Assembly: GCA_021776145.1 (NCBI GenBank)
Contig: JAJFGM010000345.1
Coordinates: 1-19,926 of the forward strand
DNA length: 19,926 nt
Origin: Kiloniellaceae bacterium
GTDB taxonomy: Bacteria; Pseudomonadota; Alphaproteobacteria; Kiloniellales; Kiloniellaceae
Direction of reading: 5' to 3'
Shown: in pieces, positions 8,013 to 14,590 of the stretch
Layout of the letters: each line of letters starts with the position of its first letter
Position numbering within the stretch: the stretch's first letter is position 1
Made by a program: the position numbers and the translations under genes
Notes under the pieces: model-generated
Seen by the model: the letters and a program-made list of their open reading frames with translations, nothing else
Database searches by the model: none
What the model was told of the DNA's origin: nothing

Positions 8013-8327
8013 CTAATCGAAGCGCCGCCGGGCCGGGCGGGAACGGCAGAGGATGGCGAGAAGGACGCCGGGAATGAAGAAGACGAGAATGGCCGGCCAT
8101 TGCAGGATCGGCGCCAGCACGGATTCCCACAGCCATACGGATACATAGCGCTCGACGCCGGCCTGCAAGCCGTTGAGACTGGCACGGTCGATGGCGTACC
8201 AGATCTCGCCCAGGGGCGCGATGGCGAAGGCGCCGCCCTTGACCATGGCCATGATGTCGCGCCCCAGCAATACCAAGGCAATAGCAACCAGAATCCACCC
8301 CAACAGGCGTCCAACAATCAACAACAA
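8013..8327 (-). CDS. Small inner-membrane protein of unknown function
   Basis: This is a protein of about 104 residues with two clear membrane helices: VGRLLGWILVAIALVLLG near the N-terminus and PAILVFFIPGVLLAIL near the C-terminus, ending in a basic tail CRSRPARRR. Between them is an amphipathic segment, GEIWYAIDRASLNGLQAG, with VSVWLWESVLAPILQ. I recognise the general pattern (GRLLGW, LGRD, W-x-D-R-x-S-L-N, W-P-A) from conserved hypothetical proteins of alphaproteobacteria, but know no function. The start is uncertain. TTG at 8327 has GGGGGAG 6 nt upstream and is preferred. TTG at 8354, directly after an in-frame TGA, would give 113 residues but has no ribosome site. It is convergent with the isochorismatase-family gene. 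Confidence 0.65.
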   Translation of the reverse strand: MLLIVGRLLGWILVAIALVLLGRDIMAMVKGGAFAIAPLGEIWYAIDRASLNGLQAGVERYVSVWLWESVLAPILQWPAILVFFIPGVLLAILCRSRPARRRFD

Positions 8328-8406
8328 ACTCAACTCCCCCGCCGGCTTCCTCAATCACGCCGAATCGACCGCCTCCCCAGGCGGACAGCTCGGTGGCTTT
8401 GTCCAG

Positions 8407-8448
8407 CGTGCCATTATGCGAGCCTCATTTGGGCATCTTTATGGCACG
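8407..8448. repeat. Inverted repeat with 8-bp arms in intergenic region
   Basis: CGTGCCAT (8407-8414) and ATGGCACG (8441-8448) are exact reverse complements separated by 26 nt. It could be an operator or a weak RNA hairpin upstream of the membrane-protein gene; no poly-T follows, so it is not a standard terminator. Confidence 0.3.
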
Positions 8449-8609
8449 TCTTAGGCACCCGCCGTCACAACCGCAAGATTTCGCGGCGCGCCAGCGGGCC
8501 GCAGAAACTAACACCGCCTGCGCGACAGGGCTACCATCCTCGCCAGGGTTTGGACGTTATCTGCCATCGCCGCCCCGGCGGACAGCTTCGGGCAAGCCAC
8601 GCAAGCCCG

Positions 8610-8638
8610 TTGCATCGCCCCCGCGCCTCGGCTAATTT
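8610..8638 (+). promoter_or_regulatory. Probable sigma70-type promoter of tRNA-Ser
   Basis: TTGCAT (8610-8615), a 17-nt spacer and TAATTT (8633-8638) lie about 50 nt before the mature tRNA 5' end, with the right orientation and spacing. Each hexamer is four of six to consensus. The GC-rich hairpin at 8655-8674 would fall in the 5' leader of the precursor. Confidence 0.45.
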
Positions 8639-8654
8639 CCGGCCGCGCGGGCGC

Positions 8655-8674
8655 CGCCCAGCCACGGCTGGGCG
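8655..8674 (+). other. GC-rich hairpin in the tRNA leader
   Basis: GCCCAGCC and GGCTGGGC pair around a 2-nt centre, with one more C-G pair outside. It lacks a T tract. It may be a structure in the precursor tRNA leader or simply a palindromic site. Confidence 0.3.
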
Positions 8675-8690
8675 CGCGATACCCGCCCGT

Positions 8691-8780
8691 GGAGGGGTGG
8701 CCGAGTGGTTGAAGGCGCACGCCTGGAAAGTGTGTATAGGGGAGACTCTATCGAGGGTTCGAATCCCTCTCCCTCCGCCA
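8691..8780 (+). tRNA. tRNA-Ser, anticodon GGA
   Basis: This is a 90-nt class II tRNA with an encoded CCA (8778-8780). The acceptor arm GGAGGGG pairs with TCCCTCC (one G-U), and the discriminator is G, as in bacterial tRNA-Ser. The D-arm follows GGCCGAGTGGTTGAAGGC. The anticodon stem CACGC/GTGTG encloses the loop CTGGAAA, with anticodon GGA at 8725-8727. A long variable arm is followed by the T-arm with GGTTCGAATCC. It reads UCC and UCU codons. The accessory patch begins 10 nt downstream. Confidence 0.97.
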
Positions 8781-8790
8781 CGAACAAAGG

Positions 8791-9104
8791 TGTCCGACCC
8801 GGACACATAGGTAACAGTTTGGTCTTAAGACATGGGTGACAACCACGAGCCGAACGGGTTGTCGATGGTTTGCAATGTTTTTTGCTCCAGGTCGATGTAT
8901 CCAAGCTTAGTGCATGAAACTTACGAGCCAAATGCCGTCGTCGACCTCCTTAATTCCCAGCCTTTGGCCTGCCATGACGGTTGAGATATTCATCTTCTTG
9001 CGATGCATGCAGAGACGTCCGCATGCGGTCACGAGGATGTCTTTGTCGTGGAGGGGGTACTCTACTTCGGACAGGCCGATGACGCCTGGGTTTGGCCCTA
9101 CTCG
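8791..9104 (-). mobile_element. Remnant of an IS481-type insertion sequence (3' end only)
   Basis: The segment begins with TGTCCGACCCGGACACATAG, a TGT-type end placed 10 nt after the tRNA. It continues inward through the stop and C-terminal coding region of an IS481-family transposase on the minus strand. The other IS end and the catalytic DDE core are absent; recognisable homology fades at about 9104, just before the ATP-grasp stop codon at 9170. The exact terminal repeat cannot be confirmed because only one end is present. Confidence 0.6.
8825..9104 (-). pseudogene. IS481-family transposase, C-terminal fragment with frameshift
   Basis: Reading the minus strand from about 9104, one frame gives RVGPNPG then EVEYPLHDKD, TACGRLCMHRKKMNIST, AGQRLGIKEV and DGIWLVSFMH, then stops at 8907-8909. 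A second frame resumes at once with LGYIDLEQKTLQTIDNPFG and ends SPMS at 8825. IS481 transposases usually read WLVSFMxYDLGYxD through this point in one frame. So about two bases have been lost near 8905-8912, and the transposase is also missing its N-terminal catalytic core. It cannot be active. Confidence 0.7.
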
Positions 9105-9169
9105 GAAGCCGATGGCTACTCTGAGTAAACAGCGCAGCCCTCGTGTATGGAACTCATCCGAGTAGCGGC

Positions 9170-10147
9170 TCAGTAGAGGAAGCGGTGATTCCATCGCTCG
9201 CCGAGCTGCCCGTCAAACTCCGGATCTGAATAGTAGCTTTTTGTATTCATCGAGCAGAGCGTGATCTCACCCAGCCGGACGTCTCCCGATTTGGTGCGGT
9301 AAAAATCGACACGCGCGAGCGACATTTTTGCGGCGATCGCTTCCGCCGCCTGGCGCATAAATGTAAACTCGCGCAGATCGTCGCGTACTCGACCGATTGG
9401 AAAATGCCGTACCCTTACTGGGATATGTGTGAACTCGCGATCATACATCGTGCAGGCTATGGCTCCCGCCTCGTCTTCCTGAAGCTCCACAAGATAAATG
9501 CACCCGCCATTGAAAACAAAAAAACTCCACTCCTCCAGTTGATCTGTATTCGCGACGGCGCGTTCAATAAAGATCTCGGGTTCAATGGTGGCGTACCACC
9601 ATTCCCCGCCCCGGCGCAAACCCGAGGGGCTGCGCCGCGCCGCGAGCCATGTCTTGAACCGAGTACGGTCTTCCGGCGAAAGTGGGAAATCGAGGCGGAG
9701 ATTGCTGCCCGTGCCGTTGTTGACCTTGATAAAGTGATGGCCTCGAGGGATGGCGTCGGGCGGTGGCAGGCACAGCTCCTTAGAGCGCCAAAGAATGTCA
9801 GGCACCCGAAGACGGTCCGCGAATTCGCTGGGTATGAGCTCAGCCACCGCGAGCTTGTTTGCCGGACTCGGCATCGGGAGATATCCGAAGAACTTCATCC
9901 AGAGCAGTTTTTCGGTCTGGGTGACTGGATCAACAAGCTTCGGCCAGCGCCCGTGTTGCGTGTAATAAACAGCAATCGAGATCGCCGCCACTTTTAGCAA
10001 CTCTGCGTTCGAGTAGTGTTCTATCCCGCGTTGGTAGCCGGAGACAGGCTGGGCGCGAAAGCAAGATCGCGGGCGAAGCAATTCCACACCAAGCCAGTAA
10101 GCGGCGTGCAACGCAGCTCTAATTTTCAGGTTAAAAGTGAACGGCAT
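9170..10147 (-). CDS. TupA-like ATP-grasp protein (polysaccharide-biosynthesis type)
   Basis: This 325-residue protein resembles the TupA-like ATP-grasp family, found in teichuronopeptide, capsule and surface-glycan clusters, where members are thought to ligate amino acids or similar groups to sugars. Family landmarks in order are KLVDPVTQTEKLLWMKFFG (about 70-88), HHFIKVNNGTGSN (about 137-149, with the ATP-binding Lys141), WYATIEPEIFIERAV (hinge/Glu region, about 184-198), FFVFNGG, and ARVDFYRTKSGDVRLGEITL (about 278-297, with Asp281 and Glu294 as likely magnesium ligands). It ends DPEFDGQLGERW, also family-like. I chose ATG at 10147, with AGGGTG about 6 nt upstream; GTG at 10156 is an alternative. 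No glycan genes are nearby, so it is an orphan. It lies between a dead IS and a broken Fic gene, which suggests horizontal gain. Confidence 0.75.
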   Translation of the reverse strand: MPFTFNLKIRAALHAAYWLGVELLRPRSCFRAQPVSGYQRGIEHYSNAELLKVAAISIAVYYTQHGRWPKLVDPVTQTEKLLWMKFFGYLPMPSPANKLAVAELIPSEFADRLRVPDILWRSKELCLPPPDAIPRGHHFIKVNNGTGSNLRLDFPLSPEDRTRFKTWLAARRSPSGLRRGGEWWYATIEPEIFIERAVANTDQLEEWSFFVFNGGCIYLVELQEDEAGAIACTMYDREFTHIPVRVRHFPIGRVRDDLREFTFMRQAAEAIAAKMSLARVDFYRTKSGDVRLGEITLCSMNTKSYYSDPEFDGQLGERWNHRFLY

Positions 10148-10323
10148 CCGATTCACCCTGCACTCAGTCGGAGCAAAAACGGTATTTCACACGGTGAGCC
10201 GAAAACAATAATTCTTAGTTTAAACGCCTTAATGACGACATCATATTTGGGTTTTATAAGAGCAAGCCGGCTTAAGGTGGGCCCGCCGTGGCCGCCAACT
10301 AAGGGTGCTGGTCGGCAACTCAG

Positions 10324-11312
10324 GTGAACCCGCTCCTGGTGCACATCTCATCGAGCTTCGGCCATTCGCCACAACCGAGTGCCAATGGTTCGGCCAAGAG
10401 ATCGGCCAAATGCTTGATTGAGCAGGCTAGCCGCATCGAACCAGCCAGATTGGATGAGGCGCCGGAAGCCATCGCCGACGTAGTTGCGATATCGTCAGCG
10501 GCTGGTGCTGTCCTCGAGTCTGCGCTCCATCCGACAACCGCGGCAAATCTCGCCGCACGGGCCCGCATCGTGATCACTTACGAGAGCAATCTCATGGAAG
10601 GCCACGATACCAGACCGAGAGATATTGAACGCGCTCTGACCGGCAATATCGATCAAGATGAAGGGCGGCGTAATCTTCAGCTCGAGGCCACCGCCCACGT
10701 TCGGGTCCAGGCCGAAATCGATCGCATGGCGGCCGACGTCACTCTTCCGGAGCCGGCGTCGCCGAAATTCATCCGCGCGCTTCACAGAGATTTCTATCGC
10801 GACGCGCCCGAGCCGATGCTGCGGGTACGCGGCGTCAATATGCCGTTCAACATGGAGCCGGGCGAATGGCGAAGTCGCCCCGAGCAAGATGCCGCCGTCG
10901 GACGCCAAATGCCTCCATCCAGCGAACGTGTCGACGACTTCATGCGGCACTTCGAGAGACGCTATCGCTTCGCGGACATGGGCAAGGCGGCGCGGATCAT
11001 GGCAATCGCGTCGGCCCACCACCGTTTGAACTACATTCATCCCTTTCCGGATGGAAATGGGCGCGTCAGCCGCCTGAGGAGCGGAGCGATGGATTGAAAT
11101 CGGAGGCATCAAAGCTCCTGATCCGTGGCCAGTTCGAGCGCGGTGAGGCGCAGCGTATTACCGGACTGCCAGAGCGTAGCGCTCGCCATGTACTGAACGA
11201 CGTGACAACCCAGGGGCTGCTTGCGTCGACAACACCGAACGGGCCGGTATCCTTACGGCTTCCCACGGCAGCGTTGGAGGTATTGTTTCCAAGGCTTTAT
11301 CCGGAAACTTGA
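10324..11312 (+). pseudogene. Fic-domain AMP-transferase gene broken by internal deletion and frameshift
   Basis: The first frame (10324-11097, GTG start, 257 residues) is a Fic protein through its active site. It has an inhibitory-helix motif SNLMEG (S88, E92, G93), matching (S/T)xxxE(G/N), and the catalytic loop HPFPDGNGRVSR (His239-Arg250), then stops after RLRSGAMD. A second frame, from about 11088 to 11312, continues with SEASKLLIRGQFERGEAQRI, then GLPERSARHVLNDV and a C-terminal LRLPTAALEVLFPRLYPET. That is the C-terminal winged-helix tail of full-length Fic proteins of about 370-400 residues. The segment expected between active site and tail, roughly 100 residues, is missing. Fic enzymes usually AMPylate target proteins. 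A product could still be made from the first frame but would lack the helices after the active site. The frame is closed by TAA at 10300 upstream. Confidence 0.75.
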
Positions 11313-11473
11313 TAATTCGCAGGGCTACGGATGCAGAGCTATAGCAAGCGCAAGAGTTTGCCTCCGGCAGAGCCGTGGGCGGCAATCAACAATTTCATTG
11401 GCAACGCCTAATAGTTGCTCCTCAGCCGGGCAGTGCGGTCGAAGCGGGACAAAAGCGATATGCGCGAACGGTG

Positions 11474-11493
11474 AGCCTAAAGAAAATTAGGCT
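11474..11493. repeat. Perfect 7-bp hairpin directly before a small ORF
   Basis: AGCCTAA (11474-11480) and TTAGGCT (11487-11493) pair across the loop AGAAAA. The hairpin ends one base before ATG 11494. There is no T tract on either strand. Confidence 0.4.
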
Positions 11494-11637
11494 ATGACGA
11501 GAGCTCTGCGCGAAATCTGGATGCAGAAGTACCGATTATTTGCCGTCGCTTTGATGGCCATTCCTGCGTTCGCGGATGGCGTCACAAATTTTTATGAAGA
11601 TGCTAAAGTGCCGGCTGGGCACTCCCTGCCTCGTTAA
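11494..11637 (+). CDS. Possible 47-residue secreted peptide or remnant of a larger exported protein
   Basis: This short ORF encodes 47 residues, or 38 from the second ATG at 11521. From that second Met the sequence MQKYRLFAVALMAIPAFADG looks like a signal peptide with an A-F-A cleavage site, leaving a mature part DGVTNFYEDAKVPAGHSLPR. No ribosome site is convincing, and a hairpin abuts the first ATG. It sits in the accessory patch between the Fic pseudogene and the VOC operon, so it may be the 5' end of a truncated gene. I do not recognise a family. Between 11313 and 11473 nothing else is seen. Confidence 0.3.
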   Translation: MTRALREIWMQKYRLFAVALMAIPAFADGVTNFYEDAKVPAGHSLPR

Positions 11638-11658
11638 GTCCGGCGCCAACCCAATCCC

Positions 11659-12096
11659 TCAACGGTCATGCAGCTCGTGATAGCCCTCGGCGCCCTTGCC
11701 GGTCCAGGTGTAGATTTCCCACAGGTTTCCATCCGGGTCGCTGAAGTAGCAGCAGTAGGCATTCCATTCGTACGCCTTCGGCGGTCCGGTGAAGGGCACG
11801 TCCTTGCTCAGCAAGTCCCGATAGATCTCGTCGACCTCCGCGACCGATGGCACCTCCACGGCGACCATGACCTTGCGCACCTGATCGTCGCCGCTGTGGC
11901 CGCTGAGGCCGGTATGTTGTTTTATGTGGTCGAGCTGCCACAGCGCGAGGGTGACGTTCTTCGATACAAAGTCGGCAAAACCTTCCTGGCTGCGCCGCAG
12001 CTTGAGGCCGATCTTGTCGCGATAGAAGGCGACCGACGCATCCAGATCCCGGCAGGTGGCGCAGACATCTGTCACGGGATATGTGTCACCTATCAT
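11659..12096 (-). CDS. VOC (glyoxalase/dioxygenase superfamily) protein, single module
   Basis: This 145-residue protein has the VOC fold pattern: RDLDASVAFYRDKIGL (residues 16-31), a central LALWQLDHI (50-58), and the C-terminal CYFSDPDGNLWEI (116-128) with Glu127 at the usual last metal-ligand position. The first-strand His of metal-dependent VOC enzymes is replaced by Asp10 (VTDVCATC), and no His is seen at the second usual position (VMVAVEV). It may therefore be a non-canonical enzyme or a binding protein. It is most like the plus-strand VOC protein at 16561: both share ALWQLDH and PPKA(Y/F)xWN. The start is ATG at 12096, 9 nt after the tandem VOC gene stop, so it is the last gene of the importer operon. 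The substrate is unknown. Confidence 0.85.
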   Translation of the reverse strand: MIGDTYPVTDVCATCRDLDASVAFYRDKIGLKLRRSQEGFADFVSKNVTLALWQLDHIKQHTGLSGHSGDDQVRKVMVAVEVPSVAEVDEIYRDLLSKDVPFTGPPKAYEWNAYCCYFSDPDGNLWEIYTWTGKGAEGYHELHDR

Positions 12097-12105
12097 TTTT
12101 CGCTC

Positions 12106-12963
12106 CTAACCTGCTTGCGGCAGCATCCGCTGTTCGATGTTGCTGGGCGTCTCGAAGAGTTCCCAGATGTTGTCTTCCGGATCGCGGAAATAGGCGGCGT
12201 TGAAGTCCCAGTCGAAATGCGCCGGTTCATGGTCGAAAAGTACGCCGGTTTCGCGCAAGTCCCGGTACAGCCCCTGGACCTGATCCAGCCTGTCGAATGA
12301 ATAGGCGAGCATTGCGGTCTTGGCCGACCACCCGGCCTGTTGCATCGCAAGGTCCGGTAGGCCCAAGCGCGCCGCCGCCGCCGCGATGTCCCACAGGGAC
12401 AGGGCCATCCCCTTAACAGCCGGATAGGTCACGCGCCCCTGCAGCGGCCTTTGCGCCGGGAACTTCAGCTTGTCTTCGTAAAAGGCCTGGGTCGCCGCCA
12501 TGTCACGGCACAAGAGGGTGATGCGCTCCAGGGCCAATACGGCGCCGGCCTTGGCGCTGCTTTCGCTCGCGCGGACCTCCCAAATCACCGCGCAGGGATC
12601 GACAAAATCAAAGCCGTAAGCCTGGTCCCGCTCGGCCGGTTCGCTGAGCAGTCGGACCTTCTCCACCGCCAAGTTACCGTGCAGAGCATCGACGTCCGCT
12701 GCCGAGGGCATGGACAACGACGCCGTGAACTTGCTCGGAATGTGTGTCGCCGGGTGTGCGGTGAAGACCGTGTGGCGCGCGATATGTCCGATTTCCCACA
12801 GGCACAAGGCCGTGGCGCTCCCGCGCCGGGCAAAATGATAGAAGGATTCCTCCGCCCGACGCGGCTCGAACCCAAGCAGGTCGCGATAGAACGGCAACAC
12901 CAGATCGGCGTCGTGGCACAGAATGCACAGTGCGCCGATGGGTGAGAGGCGGCCAAGGTCCAT
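12106..12963 (-). CDS. Two-module VOC (glyoxalase/dioxygenase superfamily) protein
   Basis: This 285-residue protein is two VOC modules in tandem (about residues 7-132 and 143-272), the layout of extradiol dioxygenase-like proteins. Module 1 has FYRDLLGFEPR, LCLWEIGHI and IWEV (Glu129). Module 2 has FYEDKLKF, ALSLWDI and YFRDPEDNIWELF (Glu268). Both modules lack the first-strand His (Ala11 and Arg147 at those places) and the usual second His, so a normal dioxygenase iron site is not supported. ATG at 12963 has GGGAGGA 8 nt upstream. The frame is open much further upstream, but only as an out-of-frame shadow of the permease gene. It starts 14 nt after the permease stop and belongs to the same operon, so a role in handling the imported compound is likely. 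Confidence 0.85.
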   Translation of the reverse strand: MDLGRLSPIGALCILCHDADLVLPFYRDLLGFEPRRAEESFYHFARRGSATALCLWEIGHIARHTVFTAHPATHIPSKFTASLSMPSAADVDALHGNLAVEKVRLLSEPAERDQAYGFDFVDPCAVIWEVRASESSAKAGAVLALERITLLCRDMAATQAFYEDKLKFPAQRPLQGRVTYPAVKGMALSLWDIAAAAARLGLPDLAMQQAGWSAKTAMLAYSFDRLDQVQGLYRDLRETGVLFDHEPAHFDWDFNAAYFRDPEDNIWELFETPSNIEQRMLPQAG

Positions 12964-12977
12964 GCGTTCAGTCCTCC

Positions 12978-13739
12978 CTAGCTCTGCCAACGCAGGAAAC
13001 GTTTTTCTAGCAAGACGACGATCGTGAATAGAGTGATGGCGATGAGCGACGAGACAAGGATCGAGGCATAGAGCAGACCCGATCGATAGTTGAAGGTCGC
13101 CTGGATGATGAGGGCGCCGAGCCCGAGATTGGCGCCGATCCACTCGCCGACGATTGCACCGATCACCGAGGTCGTCGAGGCGATGCGCAGGGCCGAAAAG
13201 AGGAACGGCAAGGAGCGTGGCAAGCGCAGCTTGAAGAAGATCTCGCGGCGGTTGGCCGAGAGAATGCGCATGAGCTCGAGTTCGTTTTCGCTCACCGAGC
13301 TGAAGCCGCGGATCATGTTTACAAGCGTCGGGAAGAAACAAATGATCGCCGCGATGATGATCTTCGGTGCCATCCCCAAGCCGAAAATCAACACCAGAAT
13401 GGGCGAAATGGCGATGATTGGGATGGTGTTGAAGAGCACGGCGATGGGATAGTACATCCGCTCGGCCATTCGGTTGTGGACAAAGATGATGGCGATCAGC
13501 ACGGCCAGGCTGTTGCCGAGAAAGAAGCCCGAAAGGCATTCCTGAATCGTCGGCGTGGCGTTCAACAGCAAAAGATCGGCCTGGTCGATGATCACCTGGA
13601 TGACCTGATGCGGCGTCGGCGCGATGTACTCCTGTACGTCGAAAACGATGATGACCAGATACCAAAGCGCCAGAATGCTGAGGCCGCCCAAAAGCGGCCA
13701 CTGCAAGCCGGAGCGCCGCAACCAAGCCAAGAAGGTCAT
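12978..13739 (-). CDS. ABC importer permease, SsuC/TauC/ThiX type
   Basis: This 253-residue protein is the membrane channel of an SsuABC-like importer. It shows about six hydrophobic helices (for example LGGLSILALWYLVIIVF near 17-33, IIIAAIICFFPTLVN near 126-140, and a last helix near 231-246). The EAA-type cytoplasmic loop that docks to the ATPase contains LMRILSANRREIFFKLRLP. The first periplasmic-side motif YIAPTPHQV is typical of this subfamily. Its ATG overlaps the TGA of the ATPase gene (ATGA, 13736-13739), showing tight coupling. Family members import sulfonates, taurine, nitrate, thiamine precursors, riboflavin or aromatic compounds. Sequence alone does not choose among these. Confidence 0.92.
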   Translation of the reverse strand: MTFLAWLRRSGLQWPLLGGLSILALWYLVIIVFDVQEYIAPTPHQVIQVIIDQADLLLLNATPTIQECLSGFFLGNSLAVLIAIIFVHNRMAERMYYPIAVLFNTIPIIAISPILVLIFGLGMAPKIIIAAIICFFPTLVNMIRGFSSVSENELELMRILSANRREIFFKLRLPRSLPFLFSALRIASTTSVIGAIVGEWIGANLGLGALIIQATFNYRSGLLYASILVSSLIAITLFTIVVLLEKRFLRWQS

Positions 13740-14572
13740 GCCCGCCCCTCTTCCCCGGCGCCGTAGAGCAGCCGGCGCAGCTGCGCGACGGTCTCGCCGA
13801 AGCGGCCGTCCTCGCGCGTGAATTCGCCGTTGCTCTTGAGTGCCCGCAGATCCAGGACATCGACGATGCGACCGGGATTGGCCGCCATGACCACGACCCG
13901 CTGACCCAGATAGGCCGCTTCCGAGAGGCTGTGGGTCACAAAGATGATCGTCGTGCCGGTTTCCTGCCAGATTCGCAGCAGTTCCTCGTTCAGGCGGTCG
14001 CGGGTAATCTCGTCCAGCGCACCGAAGGGTTCATCCATCAACAGAATGCGCGGACTGCCGGCCAGCGCCCGGGCAATGGCCACGCGCTGCCGCATGCCGC
14101 CGGACAACTCGCGAGGCATGGCGTTTTCACGGCCGCTCAAGCCGACCAGGGTCAAGAGGCTTTGCGGGTCCGACATGGCCCCACCCCACTTCACAGTATC
14201 GGACTTCAGCCTTCGGCCGCTTCCGACTTCCATCGGCAGGGCGACGTTTTCGAGCGCCGTGCGCCAGGGCAGCAGGGTCGCGTCCTGAAACACAAAGCCG
14301 ATGTCGCGGCGAGTCCGCGCCGCTTCGGCCGTGCCTCCCAAAACCTGGACCGACCCGCTGCTGGCCGGCAAGAGATCGGACACAACTCGCAACAAGGTCG
14401 ATTTCCCGCAGCCCGACGGGCCGATTATGGTGACGAACTCGCGAATGCCGACATCCAGCGACAGCGCGTCGACCGCCGTGAGGACGCTGCCGTCGCGCTC
14501 GAAGGTGACGGCGATGTTCTCGAGCGCGACGGCCTTGGACAATTCAGCGACAAGGTCGCCGCGGTCAGCCAT
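13736..14572 (-). CDS. ABC importer ATPase, SsuB/TauB type
   Basis: This 278-residue protein powers the importer. It has Walker A GPSGCGKST (about 51-59), the Q-loop in FVFQD (Gln96), the signature LSGGM (156-160), Walker B ILLMDEP (176-182) and the switch His214 in FVTHS. PFGALD after Walker B and the end REDGRFGETVAQLRRLLYG are typical of the SsuB/TauB group. The region between the Q-loop and signature contains a somewhat long, Gly/Lys-rich stretch (GSGRRLKSDTVKWGG), probably a loop insertion. I chose ATG at 14572, 18 nt after the binding-protein stop; TTG at 14581 is possible. Neither has a good ribosome site, so translation may depend on the upstream gene. Confidence 0.92.
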   Translation of the reverse strand: MADRGDLVAELSKAVALENIAVTFERDGSVLTAVDALSLDVGIREFVTIIGPSGCGKSTLLRVVSDLLPASSGSVQVLGGTAEAARTRRDIGFVFQDATLLPWRTALENVALPMEVGSGRRLKSDTVKWGGAMSDPQSLLTLVGLSGRENAMPRELSGGMRQRVAIARALAGSPRILLMDEPFGALDEITRDRLNEELLRIWQETGTTIIFVTHSLSEAAYLGQRVVVMAANPGRIVDVLDLRALKSNGEFTREDGRFGETVAQLRRLLYGAGEEGRA

Positions 14573-14590
14573 TTTGTTCAACCATTTCGT

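Larger units (their letters stand above)
8328..8690. other. Gene-free stretch upstream of tRNA-Ser
   Basis: No credible coding region is seen in these 363 bases; open frames here lack family features or membrane/signal patterns. It holds an inverted repeat (8407-8448), a probable tRNA promoter (8610-8638) and a GC-rich hairpin (8655-8674). Confidence 0.6.

Noticed and set aside
11649..11660. AATCCCTC near the end of the accessory patch as a copy of the tRNA 3' end (att site)
   Set aside because: Only 8 nt match the T-arm, far shorter than known tRNA att repeats; expected by chance.
12106..13860. 584-codon version of the tandem VOC gene extending through the permease
   Set aside because: Residues before the ATG at 12963 are an out-of-frame shadow of the permease and ATPase genes; GGGAGGA 8 nt before 12963 fixes the real start.
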